Positions 6,797 through 14,609 of a DNA stretch of 36,603 nt are shown here, piece by piece. The translations under genes were made by a program, and so were the position numbers. How positions within the stretch are numbered: position 1 is the stretch's first letter; the number at the start of each line of letters is the position of its first letter. This DNA is from Caulobacter sp. Lineage in GTDB: Bacteria; Pseudomonadota; Alphaproteobacteria; Caulobacterales; Caulobacteraceae. Below the pieces are notes generated by a model. That model did no database searches and was not told where the DNA came from. It saw only the letters and a program-made list of their open reading frames with translations. The stretch lies in contig JAGIBE010000217.1 of NCBI GenBank assembly GCA_017744495.1, positions 1-36,603 on the forward strand, read 5' to 3'.

Positions 6797-8467
6797 ATGA
6801 CGAGCATCATCGAGGCCGACTACATCATCGTGGGCGCGGGCTCCGCGGGTTGCGTGCTGGCCGCGAGGCTCAGCGAGGACGGCAAGCACAAGGTGCTGCT
6901 CCTGGAAGCCGGCGGCGACGACCGGCCGACCAAGAACCCGTCCCAGTTCATGTCGAACCTGATGATCCACATCCCGGTCGGCTATGCGCAGACCCTGAAG
7001 GATCCCAAGGTCAACTGGCTGTACGCCACCGAGCCGGACCCCGGCACCGGCGGGCGCTCGCACGTCTGGCCGCGCGGCAAGGTGCTGGGCGGCTCGTCCT
7101 CGATCAACGGCCTGCTCTATATCCGCGGCCAGCAGGCCGACTATGACGGCTGGCGGCAGCTGGGCTGCGAGGGCTGGGCGTGGGACGACGTCTATCCCTA
7201 CTTCCGCAAGGCCCAGCACCAGGAGCGCGGCGGCTGCGGCGACTGGCACGCCACGGGCGGCCCGCTGAACGTCTCGGACGTGACCGAGACCAACCCGATC
7301 TCCGACGCCGTGGTCGAGGCCTGCGTCGAGGCCGGCATCCCGCGCAACGCCGACGTCAACGGCGCTCAGCAGGAGGGCGTGGCCTATTACCAATTGACGG
7401 TGAAGAACGGCCAGCGCTGCTCGGCGGCGGTGGCCTATCTGCACCCGGCCATGGGGCGGCCGAACCTCCAAGTCGAGACCAACGCCCTGGGTCGCCGCGT
7501 GCTGTTCGAGGGCAAGCGCGCGGTGGGCGTGGAGTTCATCCAGAACGGCATGGTCCGCACCGCCAAGGCGCGCGCCGAGGTGATCCTGGCCGGCGGGGCG
7601 ATCAACTCGCCCCAGCTGCTGCAGCTGTCAGGCGTGGGCCCGGGCCAGCTGCTGGCCGAGCATGGGATCGCGGTCGTCCAGGATCTGCCCGGCGTCGGCG
7701 AGAACCTGCAGGACCACTACGTCACCGGCGCCCGCTTCCGCCTGAAGGCCGGCACGGTGTCGGTCAACGAACAGAGCAAGGGCGGACGCCTTGCGGCCGA
7801 GGCGCTGAAGTACCTCTTTCAGCGCAAGGGCCTGCTGACCCTGTCGGCGGCGCACATCGCGGCCTTCTGTAAATCTCGTCCGGACCTTGCCGAACCCGAC
7901 ATCCAGTTCCACATCCTCCCGGCCACGATGGACCTGGAGAAGCTGTTCAACGAGCAGAAGATGGAGCTGGAGGGCGCGCCGGGCCTGACGATCGCGCCCT
8001 GCCAGCTGCGTCCTGAGAGCCGGGGCTGGGTCCGCATCAAGTCGCCCGATCCGTCGACCTATCCGGCGATCTTCGCCAACTACCTGTCCGATCCATTGGA
8101 CCAGGAGGTCACGGTCGCGGGCCTGAAGTGGGCGCGCAAGATCGCCGCCCAGCCGGCCCTGGCCCCGGTGATCGACCACGAGATGAACCCCGGTCCGGAG
8201 GCCGCCAGCGACGCTCAGATTCTGGACTACGCCCGCGCCACCGGCTCGACGATCTACCATCCGGTCGGCACCTGCCAGATGGGCTCGGGCCCGATGGCCG
8301 TGGTCAATAGCCAACTGCGGGTGCACGGCCTGACCGGCCTGCGCGTGGTCGACGCCTCGGTCATGCCGCGTCTCGTGTCGGGCAACACCAACGCCCCCAC
8401 CATCATGATCGCCGAAAAGGCCTCGGACATGATCCGCCAGGCCGCCAGGACGGAGGTGGCCGCCTGA
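6797..8467 (+). CDS. GMC-family FAD-dependent oxidoreductase (choline/alcohol dehydrogenase-like)
   Basis: A 556-residue glucose-methanol-choline oxidoreductase. It has the N-terminal dinucleotide-binding motif IVGAGSAGCVLAARL (11-25), the LLLEAGG strand, the first GMC signature around WPRGKVLGGSSSINGLLYIRG and the second around AGGAINSPQLLQLSG. The C-terminal catalytic pair is His488 (TIYHPVGTCQMG) and Asn532 (GNTNAP). It oxidises an alcohol to the aldehyde; the substrate is not identifiable, and choline-dehydrogenase annotations of such proteins are often wrong. There is no signal peptide. A GGAGGGAGG site precedes the ATG at 6797; the longer frame would start inside the divergent crotonase region. 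Its stop lies only 5 bases from the convergent vapC stop. Confidence 0.92.
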   Translation: MTSIIEADYIIVGAGSAGCVLAARLSEDGKHKVLLLEAGGDDRPTKNPSQFMSNLMIHIPVGYAQTLKDPKVNWLYATEPDPGTGGRSHVWPRGKVLGGSSSINGLLYIRGQQADYDGWRQLGCEGWAWDDVYPYFRKAQHQERGGCGDWHATGGPLNVSDVTETNPISDAVVEACVEAGIPRNADVNGAQQEGVAYYQLTVKNGQRCSAAVAYLHPAMGRPNLQVETNALGRRVLFEGKRAVGVEFIQNGMVRTAKARAEVILAGGAINSPQLLQLSGVGPGQLLAEHGIAVVQDLPGVGENLQDHYVTGARFRLKAGTVSVNEQSKGGRLAAEALKYLFQRKGLLTLSAAHIAAFCKSRPDLAEPDIQFHILPATMDLEKLFNEQKMELEGAPGLTIAPCQLRPESRGWVRIKSPDPSTYPAIFANYLSDPLDQEVTVAGLKWARKIAAQPALAPVIDHEMNPGPEAASDAQILDYARATGSTIYHPVGTCQMGSGPMAVVNSQLRVHGLTGLRVVDASVMPRLVSGNTNAPTIMIAEKASDMIRQAARTEVAA

Positions 8468-8472
8468 TGCCG

Positions 8473-8862
8473 CTAGGCGCGCGCGTCGATCAGGTCGGTG
8501 TGGGCGAAGTCGTCGCCGACGAACAGCAGCGGCGCGCCCCGAGTCTTGGCCAACGCGTAGGTGAAGGTGTCCCCGAAGTTCAACTGGGCCGGATGGCCGG
8601 TCCCCTTGCCGTAGGTGATGCGCGCGCGGATCGCCGCGCGGCCTTGGGCTCCGTCGACGGGAATCAGGGTCAGGCCCAGCTCGTCGATCAAGGCATCAAG
8701 TCGGTCAGGCGTGACGCCACGCGGAGCCAGCACCGTGCCGGCCTCTACATAGCTCACGATCGAGACTTCTCGCGACGAAGCACTCAGGATCACTGCCAGA
8801 AAGGCAGCAGCGGAAGGTTCGCGCAGGGCGATGGCGACGATCGCCGAGGTGTCGATGACCAT
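8473..8862 (-). CDS. vapC: VapC-family PIN-domain toxin ribonuclease
   Basis: A 129-residue PIN-domain protein. The expected acidic residues are all visible: Asp4 in [11 protein letters not shown], Glu40 in SYVEAG, Asp98 in LNFGDTFTYA and Asp117 in FVGDDFAHTD. These bind Mg2+ for cleavage of RNA, usually tRNA or rRNA in this family. The start overlaps the vapB stop by one base (TAATG), which couples translation of toxin to antitoxin. Nothing is truncated, so the toxin is probably active. It ends 5 bases from the convergent GMC oxidoreductase. Confidence 0.93.
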   Translation of the reverse strand: MVIDTSAIVAIALREPSAAAFLAVILSASSREVSIVSYVEAGTVLAPRGVTPDRLDALIDELGLTLIPVDGAQGRAAIRARITYGKGTGHPAQLNFGDTFTYALAKTRGAPLLFVGDDFAHTDLIDARA

Positions 8863-9152
8863 TACTTCCGCCGTGCCCGCTCGGCTTCCAGCATCGCCAG
8901 ATCCAGGTCATCGCCGCCAGCCTCGATCCACTCATCCGGCGTGACAGGCCGACGATCAACGTCTTTCCAGCGACCGACGAAGTTCATGATCCGCTCGACG
9001 AACGCTTCCGGCGTTTCCGCGCGAGCTGCCTTCTCCCGATCCAGCCGTTCCTTCAGCGCGACGGTCACCGCCTGCGTCATGGTCTCGCCAGTCAGCTTGG
9101 CGAGGTCTCGCGCCAGTTGGTCGGCTTCGTCCGTCTTGATGCTGAGCGCCAT
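8862..9152 (-). CDS. vapB: VapB-family antitoxin (Rv0623/PSK type)
   Basis: A 96-residue antitoxin. The N-terminal [29 protein letters not shown] is the ribbon-helix-helix-like DNA-binding part of the Rv0623/PSK-operon VapB group. A charged, probably flexible C-terminus (about 55-96, ending EAERARRK) would wrap the toxin. A GGAG site lies 6 bases from the ATG. It is the first gene of the pair, as expected, and probably autorepresses through the palindromes at 9165-9184. It neutralises the adjacent PIN toxin. Confidence 0.9.
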   Translation of the reverse strand: MALSIKTDEADQLARDLAKLTGETMTQAVTVALKERLDREKAARAETPEAFVERIMNFVGRWKDVDRRPVTPDEWIEAGGDDLDLAMLEAERARRK

Positions 9153-9164
9153 GTCCGGCTCCGT

Positions 9165-9184
9165 TTCTAGAAAGCCATTCTAGA
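9165..9184 (-). promoter_or_regulatory. Palindromic vapBC operator candidate
   Basis: TCTAGAA (9166-9172) and TTCTAGA (9178-9184) form an inverted repeat with a five-base spacer, and the left half is itself the palindrome TTCTAGAA (9165-9172). The site lies 12 bases upstream of the vapB start, in the 64-base gap shared with the divergent acyl-CoA synthetase gene. Position and symmetry fit a VapB-VapC autorepression site. It could also affect the divergent gene. Confidence 0.6.
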
Positions 9185-9216
9185 CCCGTTTTCCCGTTTC
9201 GTCATCGAGGGCCCGA

Positions 9217-10755
9217 ATGCATCCGTTCCATCACGCCCAATCCCAGCCGACCAAGCCCGCCTACATCATGGCCGGCAGCGGCGAGACGGTGACCTACGCC
9301 GAGCTGGACGCCCGCTCGAACCAGGGGGCGCAGCTGTTCCGGTCGCTGGGGCTGGAGACGGGCGACGTGATCGCCATCCTGATGGACAACCACCCGCGCT
9401 TCTTCGAGATCGCCTGGGCGGCCCAGCGCGCGGGGCTCTACTATACCTGCATCTCGACCAAGCTGACGCCGGCAGAGGCCGAGTACATCGTCAAGGACTG
9501 CGAGGCGAAGGTGCTGATCGTCAGCCCGGCCCTGGACGCCGTGGCCGAGGCCCTGGCGCCGCTGGTCCCGGGCGTGCGGCTGTTCCGCGTCGGCGGCGGC
9601 AAGGGTCCCTACGCGGACTTCGAAGCCGCGCGCGCGGCCATGCCGGCCACGCCGATCGGCGACGAGACCTCCGGTAGCGACATGCTCTATTCCTCGGGCA
9701 CCACCGGCCGGCCCAAGGGCGTGAAGCCTGCCCTCACCGGCGGCCCGATCGACGCGCCCCACGCCCTGCAGATGATGGCCATGGGCCTGTTCGGCTTCAG
9801 CGGCGACAGCGTCTATCTCTCGCCCGCCCCGCTCTATCACGCCGCCCCGCTGCGCTGGTGCATGACCGTCCACAAGCTGGGCGGCACGGTGATCGTGATG
9901 GAGAAGTTCGATCCTGAAGCGGCGCTCGCCTTGATCGAAAAGCACAAGGTCAGCTGCGGCCAGTTCGTGCCCACTCACTTCGTGCGCATGCTGAAGCTGC
10001 CCGAGGAGGTCCGCGCCCGCTACGACGTCTCGACCCTCAAGTCGGCCGTCCACGCCGCTGCCCCCTGCCCCGTGCCGGTCAAGGAACAGATGATCGGCTG
10101 GTGGGGTCCGGTGATCTTCGAATACTACGCCGGCACCGAGGGCAACGGCTTCTGCTGGATCAATTCCGACAACTGGCTGGCCCACAAGGGCAGCGTCGGC
10201 CAGGCCGTGCTGGGGGAGCTGCGCATCTGCGGCGAGGACGGCGAGGAGGTCCCGACCCGTACCGAGGGCACGGTCTATTTCGCCAACGGCCCGGCGGTGA
10301 ACTACCACAACGCCCCGGACAAGACGGCCGAGAGCTATAACCGGCACGGCTGGACCACCCTGGGCGACGTGGGCTGGGTCGACGAGGAGGGCTATCTCTA
10401 CCTTACCGACCGCAAGAGCTTCATGATCATCTCGGGCGGGGTAAACATCTATCCGCAGGAGATCGAGAACCTGCTGATCACCCACCCCAAGGTGGCCGAC
10501 GCCGCCGTGGTGGGCGCCCCGCACGAGGAGATGGGCGAGCAGGTGGTGGCGGTGATCCAGCCGCTGGACGGCGGTATCGACCAAGCCGCGCTGGCCGAGG
10601 AACTGATGGCCTTCGCCCGCGCCAACCTCAGCCACGTCAAGTCGCCCAAACGCATCGACTTCATGGCCGAATTGCCGAGGCACCCGACGGGGAAGCTCTA
10701 CAAGCGGCTGATCCGCGATGCGTATTGGGGTAAGGGCGAGACCAGGATTGTCTAG
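9217..10755 (+). CDS. AMP-forming acyl-CoA synthetase
   Basis: A 512-residue ANL-superfamily adenylating enzyme. The P-loop-like motif YSSGTTGRPKG is at 158-168, YYAGTEGNGF is the A5-type motif, TLGDVGWVDEEGYLYLTDR carries the hinge aspartate region, and HPTGKLYKR holds the catalytic lysine (Lys493). It activates a carboxylic acid with ATP and transfers it to CoA. Chain-length preference cannot be read. MHPFHHAQ... at the ATG at 9217 is the natural start, with a GAGGG site upstream. There is no membrane segment. It stands alone, divergent from vapBC, followed after 13 bases by the DUF4180 gene, with which it may be co-transcribed. Confidence 0.92.
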   Translation: MHPFHHAQSQPTKPAYIMAGSGETVTYAELDARSNQGAQLFRSLGLETGDVIAILMDNHPRFFEIAWAAQRAGLYYTCISTKLTPAEAEYIVKDCEAKVLIVSPALDAVAEALAPLVPGVRLFRVGGGKGPYADFEAARAAMPATPIGDETSGSDMLYSSGTTGRPKGVKPALTGGPIDAPHALQMMAMGLFGFSGDSVYLSPAPLYHAAPLRWCMTVHKLGGTVIVMEKFDPEAALALIEKHKVSCGQFVPTHFVRMLKLPEEVRARYDVSTLKSAVHAAAPCPVPVKEQMIGWWGPVIFEYYAGTEGNGFCWINSDNWLAHKGSVGQAVLGELRICGEDGEEVPTRTEGTVYFANGPAVNYHNAPDKTAESYNRHGWTTLGDVGWVDEEGYLYLTDRKSFMIISGGVNIYPQEIENLLITHPKVADAAVVGAPHEEMGEQVVAVIQPLDGGIDQAALAEELMAFARANLSHVKSPKRIDFMAELPRHPTGKLYKRLIRDAYWGKGETRIV

Positions 10756-10768
10756 TCCGGAAAACCAC

Positions 10769-11137
10769 ATGGATCGGCTCGAGCATTTTCACGATACAGC
10801 CGTGCTGATCTTCGCCGACGATGGACCCAAGCTCGACGCCGCGACCGTCAACGACTTCGTCAGCGCGGGCTGGTCCGAGGAGGCCTCCTGGCTGGCTGTC
10901 CCCCTGGAACGTCTGGGTGACGGCTTCCTCGACCTTTCCACCCGTCTCGCCGGTGAAGTGATCCAGAAATTCACCAACTACCGCATGGGCGTGGCCTTCA
11001 TCGGCGACATCGCGCCTTGGACCGAGCAAAGCAAAAGCCTGCGCGACTTCGTCTACGAGTCCGACAAGGGCGCGGCGGTCTGGTTCGTCCGCGACACGGC
11101 GGAACTGGCGGCGAGGCTGAAACGCCGCTTAGGCTGA
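10769..11137 (+). CDS. DUF4180-family protein
   Basis: A 122-residue protein whose pattern matches DUF4180. It has LAGEVIQKFTNYRMGVAFIGDI in the middle, then SLRDFVYESDKGAAVWFVRDTAELAARL. The last part looks like an alternating sheet-helix fold similar to STAS/SpoIIAA-like domains. Biochemical function is unknown; members often occur near regulators or alone. I chose the ATG at 10769 because the family homology begins at MDRLEHFHD and the longer frame overlaps the synthetase gene. It lies 13 bases after that gene. Confidence 0.8.
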   Translation: MDRLEHFHDTAVLIFADDGPKLDAATVNDFVSAGWSEEASWLAVPLERLGDGFLDLSTRLAGEVIQKFTNYRMGVAFIGDIAPWTEQSKSLRDFVYESDKGAAVWFVRDTAELAARLKRRLG

Positions 11138-11169
11138 CGTCTGCTGATTCTCGCCCCGAAGGAGGACCC

Positions 11170-11598
11170 GTGCTGAACGCGCTCCGCCTCCTGCTGCCGG
11201 CCCTGGTCCCGTCATGGAACTTCTTCGACGTGATCGCGCCGTCGCCGCGTGTCGAGTACGCCCTGACCTCGGCCCAGGATGTTCCACCCGACCACTGGCG
11301 AGAGTTCCGGCCTCGGCCGGACCGCGTGTCGGTCCCGACCATGCTGGGCCGCCTCGTCTGGAACCCGCGCTGGAACCAGACCCTGTTTGTCGTCGCCTGC
11401 GCCGAGCGGTTGGCGGACGAGCCCACCGACCACAGCCAGGACGAGCTCTTCAAGCGCATCGCCGCCGACCTCCCAGACGACGCCGCATCGTGGCTGTCGT
11501 TCCGCCTGGTCTTCCTCAGCCGCCAGGGCGAGGCGATCGAGCGCGAGGTGCTGTTCCAGTCCGCGCCGCGCCGCCGCCAGGGCATCGACGTCAAATGA
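11170..11598 (+). CDS. Conserved hypothetical partner of an HTTM-like membrane protein
   Basis: A 142-residue protein starting at a GTG preceded by a strong GAAGGAGG site. The N-terminus (VLNALRLLLPALVPSWNFFD) is hydrophobic enough to be a membrane-associated segment. The rest is soluble, with conserved-looking blocks APSPRVEYAL, WREFRPRP, RLVWNPRWNQTLFVVACAERL and SFRLVFLSRQG. I recognise this as the kind of small protein that precedes HTTM-like genes but cannot name a family. Its TGA overlaps the next ATG (ATGA), so the two products are translationally coupled and may act as a complex at the membrane. Confidence 0.75.
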   Translation: MLNALRLLLPALVPSWNFFDVIAPSPRVEYALTSAQDVPPDHWREFRPRPDRVSVPTMLGRLVWNPRWNQTLFVVACAERLADEPTDHSQDELFKRIAADLPDDAASWLSFRLVFLSRQGEAIEREVLFQSAPRRRQGIDVK

Positions 11599-12275
11599 CC
11601 CTCGAGGCCGCCGCCCGCCTGACCGAGATCCTGCTGGCCCTGGCCCTGATCCAGCAGAGCCTGGAGCACCTGCGCGGTTTCCGCGATGAGCGGACGCTGT
11701 TCGGGGCCAGGATCGTCCTGTGCCTGCTGGTGGTGTTCGGCGTCGCCTCGCCCTGGCCGCTGGTCGGGCTGGCGGGCCTGTCGCTGATGATCCTCCAGCG
11801 GTTCCAGGGCCCCTACAACGGCGGCAGCGACCGCATGGGCCTGCTGGCGCTGTGGTGTCTGGCCCTGTCGCGCCTGGCGCCCGTCCCGCAGGGGAAGGAA
11901 TTGGCCTTCGGCTATCTGGGCGTCCAGTTGGTGCTGTCCTACTTCATCTCCGGCGGGGTGAAGATCGTGAACCCCGACTGGCGTAGCGGCCGGGCCCTGC
12001 GCGACGTCTTCCAGTTCTCGGCCTATCCGGTCAGCGAGGCTCTGCGCCATTGGACCGATCGGCCGCGGGTGCTGCTCGTCATGTCGTGGGCGGTCATCCT
12101 GTTCGAGCTGGCCTTCCCGCTGACCCTGCTGTCGCGCCCGACCATGATCGCCGGCCTGGGGGTCGCCGCCGCCTTTCACCTGGCCAACGCCTGCCTGTTC
12201 GGCTTGAACCGCTTCTTCTGGACCTGGCTGGCGACCTATCCGGCGATTCTGTGGCTGCAGGCGCGCGTGTTCTGA
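11595..12275 (+). CDS. HTTM-like polytopic membrane protein
   Basis: A 226-residue protein with about five to six transmembrane helices. LGYLGVQLVLSYFISGGVKIVNPDWRSGRAL and the C-terminal AAAFHLANACLFGLNRFFWTWLATYP resemble the HTTM (horizontally transferred transmembrane) domain found in vitamin-K-dependent gamma-carboxylase relatives, but here without the large lumenal domain. FQGPYNGGSDRM in the middle is a conserved-looking loop. Enzymatic function is unproven for bacterial stand-alone members. The ATG overlaps the upstream stop codon, so it is coupled to the partner at 11170-11598. The ATG at 11595 is chosen because of this coupling. Confidence 0.7.
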   Translation: MTLEAAARLTEILLALALIQQSLEHLRGFRDERTLFGARIVLCLLVVFGVASPWPLVGLAGLSLMILQRFQGPYNGGSDRMGLLALWCLALSRLAPVPQGKELAFGYLGVQLVLSYFISGGVKIVNPDWRSGRALRDVFQFSAYPVSEALRHWTDRPRVLLVMSWAVILFELAFPLTLLSRPTMIAGLGVAAAFHLANACLFGLNRFFWTWLATYPAILWLQARVF

Positions 12276-12327
12276 GACAGCGCATCTTGCCTATACGCGA
12301 CGCGAATCCACGCTAACGCTTGGGGCC

Positions 12328-13659
12328 ATGTTCTCCCTGCCCTCGTTCCTTCCAAAGACCGCGACCGCCCCCTTCTGTCCCGCCGAAGTTCGGGGCGCGG
12401 TCGCCGTGCCCGATGGCCTGTCCCCTTGGAAGCGGATGCTGCGCTTCGCCGGCCCGGGCCTGCTGGTCAGCGTCGGCTACATGGACCCCGGCAACTGGGC
12501 GACCGACATCGAGGCCGGGTCGCGCTACGGCATGAGCCTTCTGTTCGTGGTGGTGCTGTCCAGCCTGGCGGCGATCGTGCTGCAGACCTTGAGCCTGCGG
12601 CTGGGCCTGGTCACCGGCCGCGACCTGGCCCAGATGTCGCGCCACCGCTACGGCCCGCGAACCGTCAAGGTCCAGTGGGCCCTGGCCGAGATCGCCATCA
12701 TCGCCTGCGACATCGCCGAGGTGCTGGGCAGCGCCCTGGCCTTCAAGCTGCTGCTGGGCGTGCCGCTGTGGGGCGGCGTGCTGCTGACGGCCCTGGATAC
12801 GGTCATCGTGCTGGGCCTGAAGGGCAAAGGCTTTCGACAGCTGGAGGCGATCATCCTGGGCTTGGTCGGCACGATCGGGATCTGCTTCCTGGTGCAGCTG
12901 ATCCTGATCAAGCCGGACGCTGGCGCGGTGGCGCGCGGCCTAGTCCCTTCGCTCGAGGCGCTGAAGCAGGGCAACGCCCTGTACCTGGCCATCGGCATCG
13001 TCGGGGCCACGATCATGCCGCATAACCTCTATCTGCACTCGTCCATCGCCCAGACCCGGGTCGTCCCCGCCGACGAACCGGGCAAGCGGGCGGCCCTGCG
13101 GCTGGCGACGCTGGACACCATCGGCTCGCTCGCCGTGGCGCTGTTCATCAACGCCGCGATCCTGATCCTGGCGGCCTCGGCCTTCCACCGGGCCGGCGTC
13201 ACCGACGTGGCCGGGATCGAGGAGGCCCACCGCCTGCTGGCGCCGCTGACCGGGGCGGCCGTGGCCGGTGTGCTGTTCGCCGTCGCCCTGTTCGCCTCGG
13301 GCCAGAGCTCGACCTTCACCGGCACCATCGCGGGCCAGGTGATCCTGGAGGGGTTCCTGAACCTGTCGATCCCTTGCTGGCAACGGCGGCTGATCACCCG
13401 AGGCCTGGCCATCGTCCCGGCCTTGGTCGGCGTGCTGACCCTGGGTGAGCATGCGGTCGGCAAGTTGTTGGTCCTGACCCAAGTGGTGCTCAGCGCCCAG
13501 CTGCCGTTCGCCATCTGGCCCCTGCTGCGCTTCACCGACGACAAGACCCTGATGGGCGTGTTCGCGAACGGTCCGATCGCCCGCGTCGTGGGCTGGAGCT
13601 TGTTCCTGATCATCTCGACCGCCAACGCCTGGTTGGTCATCCAGACCTTCACTGGATGA
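12328..13659 (+). CDS. mntH: NRAMP-family divalent metal (Mn2+/Fe2+) transporter
   Basis: A 443-residue proton-coupled metal transporter with about 11 membrane helices. The two metal-binding signatures are intact: DPGN at 53-56 in helix 1 and MPHNLYLHSS from residue 230 in helix 6. It imports Mn2+ (and Fe2+) across the inner membrane. TTGCCT and GCTAACGC upstream (about 12287-12319) vaguely resemble a Caulobacter -35/-10 pair, which would place transcription very near the ATG; a GGGG lies just before the start. No clear Fur/Mur or MntR box was recognised. It is separated from neighbours by about 50 and 80 bases and probably forms its own unit. Confidence 0.94.
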   Translation: MFSLPSFLPKTATAPFCPAEVRGAVAVPDGLSPWKRMLRFAGPGLLVSVGYMDPGNWATDIEAGSRYGMSLLFVVVLSSLAAIVLQTLSLRLGLVTGRDLAQMSRHRYGPRTVKVQWALAEIAIIACDIAEVLGSALAFKLLLGVPLWGGVLLTALDTVIVLGLKGKGFRQLEAIILGLVGTIGICFLVQLILIKPDAGAVARGLVPSLEALKQGNALYLAIGIVGATIMPHNLYLHSSIAQTRVVPADEPGKRAALRLATLDTIGSLAVALFINAAILILAASAFHRAGVTDVAGIEEAHRLLAPLTGAAVAGVLFAVALFASGQSSTFTGTIAGQVILEGFLNLSIPCWQRRLITRGLAIVPALVGVLTLGEHAVGKLLVLTQVVLSAQLPFAIWPLLRFTDDKTLMGVFANGPIARVVGWSLFLIISTANAWLVIQTFTG

Positions 13660-13700
13660 CCGCGAGGCCTTGCCCGAGCCGCCCTCTCGTGCGACCAACC

Positions 13701-13712
13701 AAACAACTGTTT
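13701..13712 (+). promoter_or_regulatory. Short palindrome upstream of the MaoC gene (possible TetR-type operator)
   Basis: AAACA-AC-TGTTT is a perfect inverted repeat 26 bases upstream of the ATG at 13739, in the only gap between mntH and the MaoC gene. AAAC...GTTT palindromes are common among TetR-family operators controlling acyl-CoA genes. No regulator gene is adjacent, so the binding protein is unknown. A 12-base palindrome can arise by chance. Confidence 0.35.
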
Positions 13713-13738
13713 ACAAGAACGTTCGGGAGCGAAAAGCC

Positions 13739-14188
13739 ATGAAGGAAGTCGCCTACGCCGACCTCGCGAGTCTAGTCGGCCAAGAGATCGGGGTGTCCGA
13801 CTGGGTCGAGATCAGCCAGGAGCGGGTCAACCTGTTCGCCGAGGCCACCGGCGACCACCAGTGGATCCATGTCGACGTCGAGCGGGCGACCAAGGAGATC
13901 GGCGGTCCGATCGCCCACGGCTACCTGACCCTGTCGCTGATCCCGATGCTGGGCGCCGACATCCTGCGGGTCACCGGCGTGACGCGCGGCATCAACTACG
14001 GCTGCGACAAGGTGCGGTTCACGGGCATGGTCCGCGTCGGCAAGAAGGTGCGCATGCGCCAGAAGCTGATGGCGGTCGAACCCAAGGCCGGCGGCCTGCA
14101 GATGAAGAACGAATGCACCATCGAGATCGAGGGCGAGGAACGCCCGGCCTGCGTGGCCGAGACGATCTCGATCATCTACGGCGCTTAA
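13739..14188 (+). CDS. MaoC-family (R)-specific enoyl-CoA hydratase
   Basis: A 149-residue single hot-dog-fold hydratase. The catalytic dyad lies in ATGDHQWIHVD, Asp39 and His44, five residues apart as in PhaJ-type (R)-hydratases. GGPIAHGYLTLSLIP is the substrate-tunnel segment. It hydrates trans-2-enoyl-CoA to (R)-3-hydroxyacyl-CoA, which can feed polyhydroxyalkanoate synthesis or serve beta-oxidation of odd substrates. I place the start at the ATG at 13739 (GGGAGCG upstream); the longer frame begins inside mntH. It is followed by DUF1272 and OsmC genes in the same orientation. Confidence 0.92.
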   Translation: MKEVAYADLASLVGQEIGVSDWVEISQERVNLFAEATGDHQWIHVDVERATKEIGGPIAHGYLTLSLIPMLGADILRVTGVTRGINYGCDKVRFTGMVRVGKKVRMRQKLMAVEPKAGGLQMKNECTIEIEGEERPACVAETISIIYGA

Positions 14189-14222
14189 GGCGCCCGGCAG
14201 GAAACGAGGCTTCTTCGTCATT

Positions 14223-14269
14223 TCCCCTGGCGGCCCTTCGCGATAGCGGGCGGGACCACCGCCAGGGGA
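14223..14269 (+). promoter_or_regulatory. Perfect 11-base-pair stem covering the DUF1272 ribosome binding site
   Basis: TCCCCTGGCGG (14223-14233) is perfectly complementary to CCGCCAGGGGA (14259-14269). The 3' arm contains AGGGG (14264-14268), the only Shine-Dalgarno for the ATG at 14275. In RNA the stem would hide the ribosome binding site. The 25-base loop can form a small inner hairpin (CGC-GATA-GCG). There is no T-run, so it is not a typical terminator. It could be a translational switch or an RNA thermometer; this is inference from geometry. Confidence 0.55.
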
Positions 14270-14274
14270 TTGGC

Positions 14275-14592
14275 ATGCTCGAACTTCGACCCAACTGCGA
14301 ACTGTGCGACCGCGACCTGCCGCCCGACGCGCTGGACGCCCGCATCTGCAGCTATGAATGCACCTATTGCGCCGACTGCGCGGACCAGGTGCTGCGCAAT
14401 GTCTGCCCGACCTGCGGCGGCGACCTGACGGCGCGGCCGATCCGGCCGCAGCAGGCCTACCACCATCCGCATATTTCACTCGGTTTGGGCTTCCACCCCG
14501 CCGGCCAGTCGCGCAAACACAGCCGCTGGAGCCGTGACGAGGTCGCCGCCATGACCGCGCGGCTCAAGGATGTCCCGCCTCAAGACCGCTGA
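14275..14592 (+). CDS. DUF1272-family cysteine-rich zinc-finger-like protein
   Basis: A 105-residue protein that matches DUF1272 closely: MLELRPNCELCDRDLPPDA, then ICSYECTYCADCAD and VCPTCGGDLTARPIRP. Eight cysteines occur in CxxC-like groups (NCELC, CSYEC, CADC, CPTC), consistent with two zinc sites. The C-terminal extension (residues 65-105, histidine-rich HHPH, then basic) goes beyond the core domain. Function is unknown; it probably binds nucleic acid or protein in the cytoplasm. Its ribosome binding site lies in a strong stem (14223-14269). It ends 17 bases before the OsmC gene. Confidence 0.9.
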   Translation: MLELRPNCELCDRDLPPDALDARICSYECTYCADCADQVLRNVCPTCGGDLTARPIRPQQAYHHPHISLGLGFHPAGQSRKHSRWSRDEVAAMTARLKDVPPQDR

Positions 14593-14609
14593 GCAGAGGA
14601 GCGCCGATC

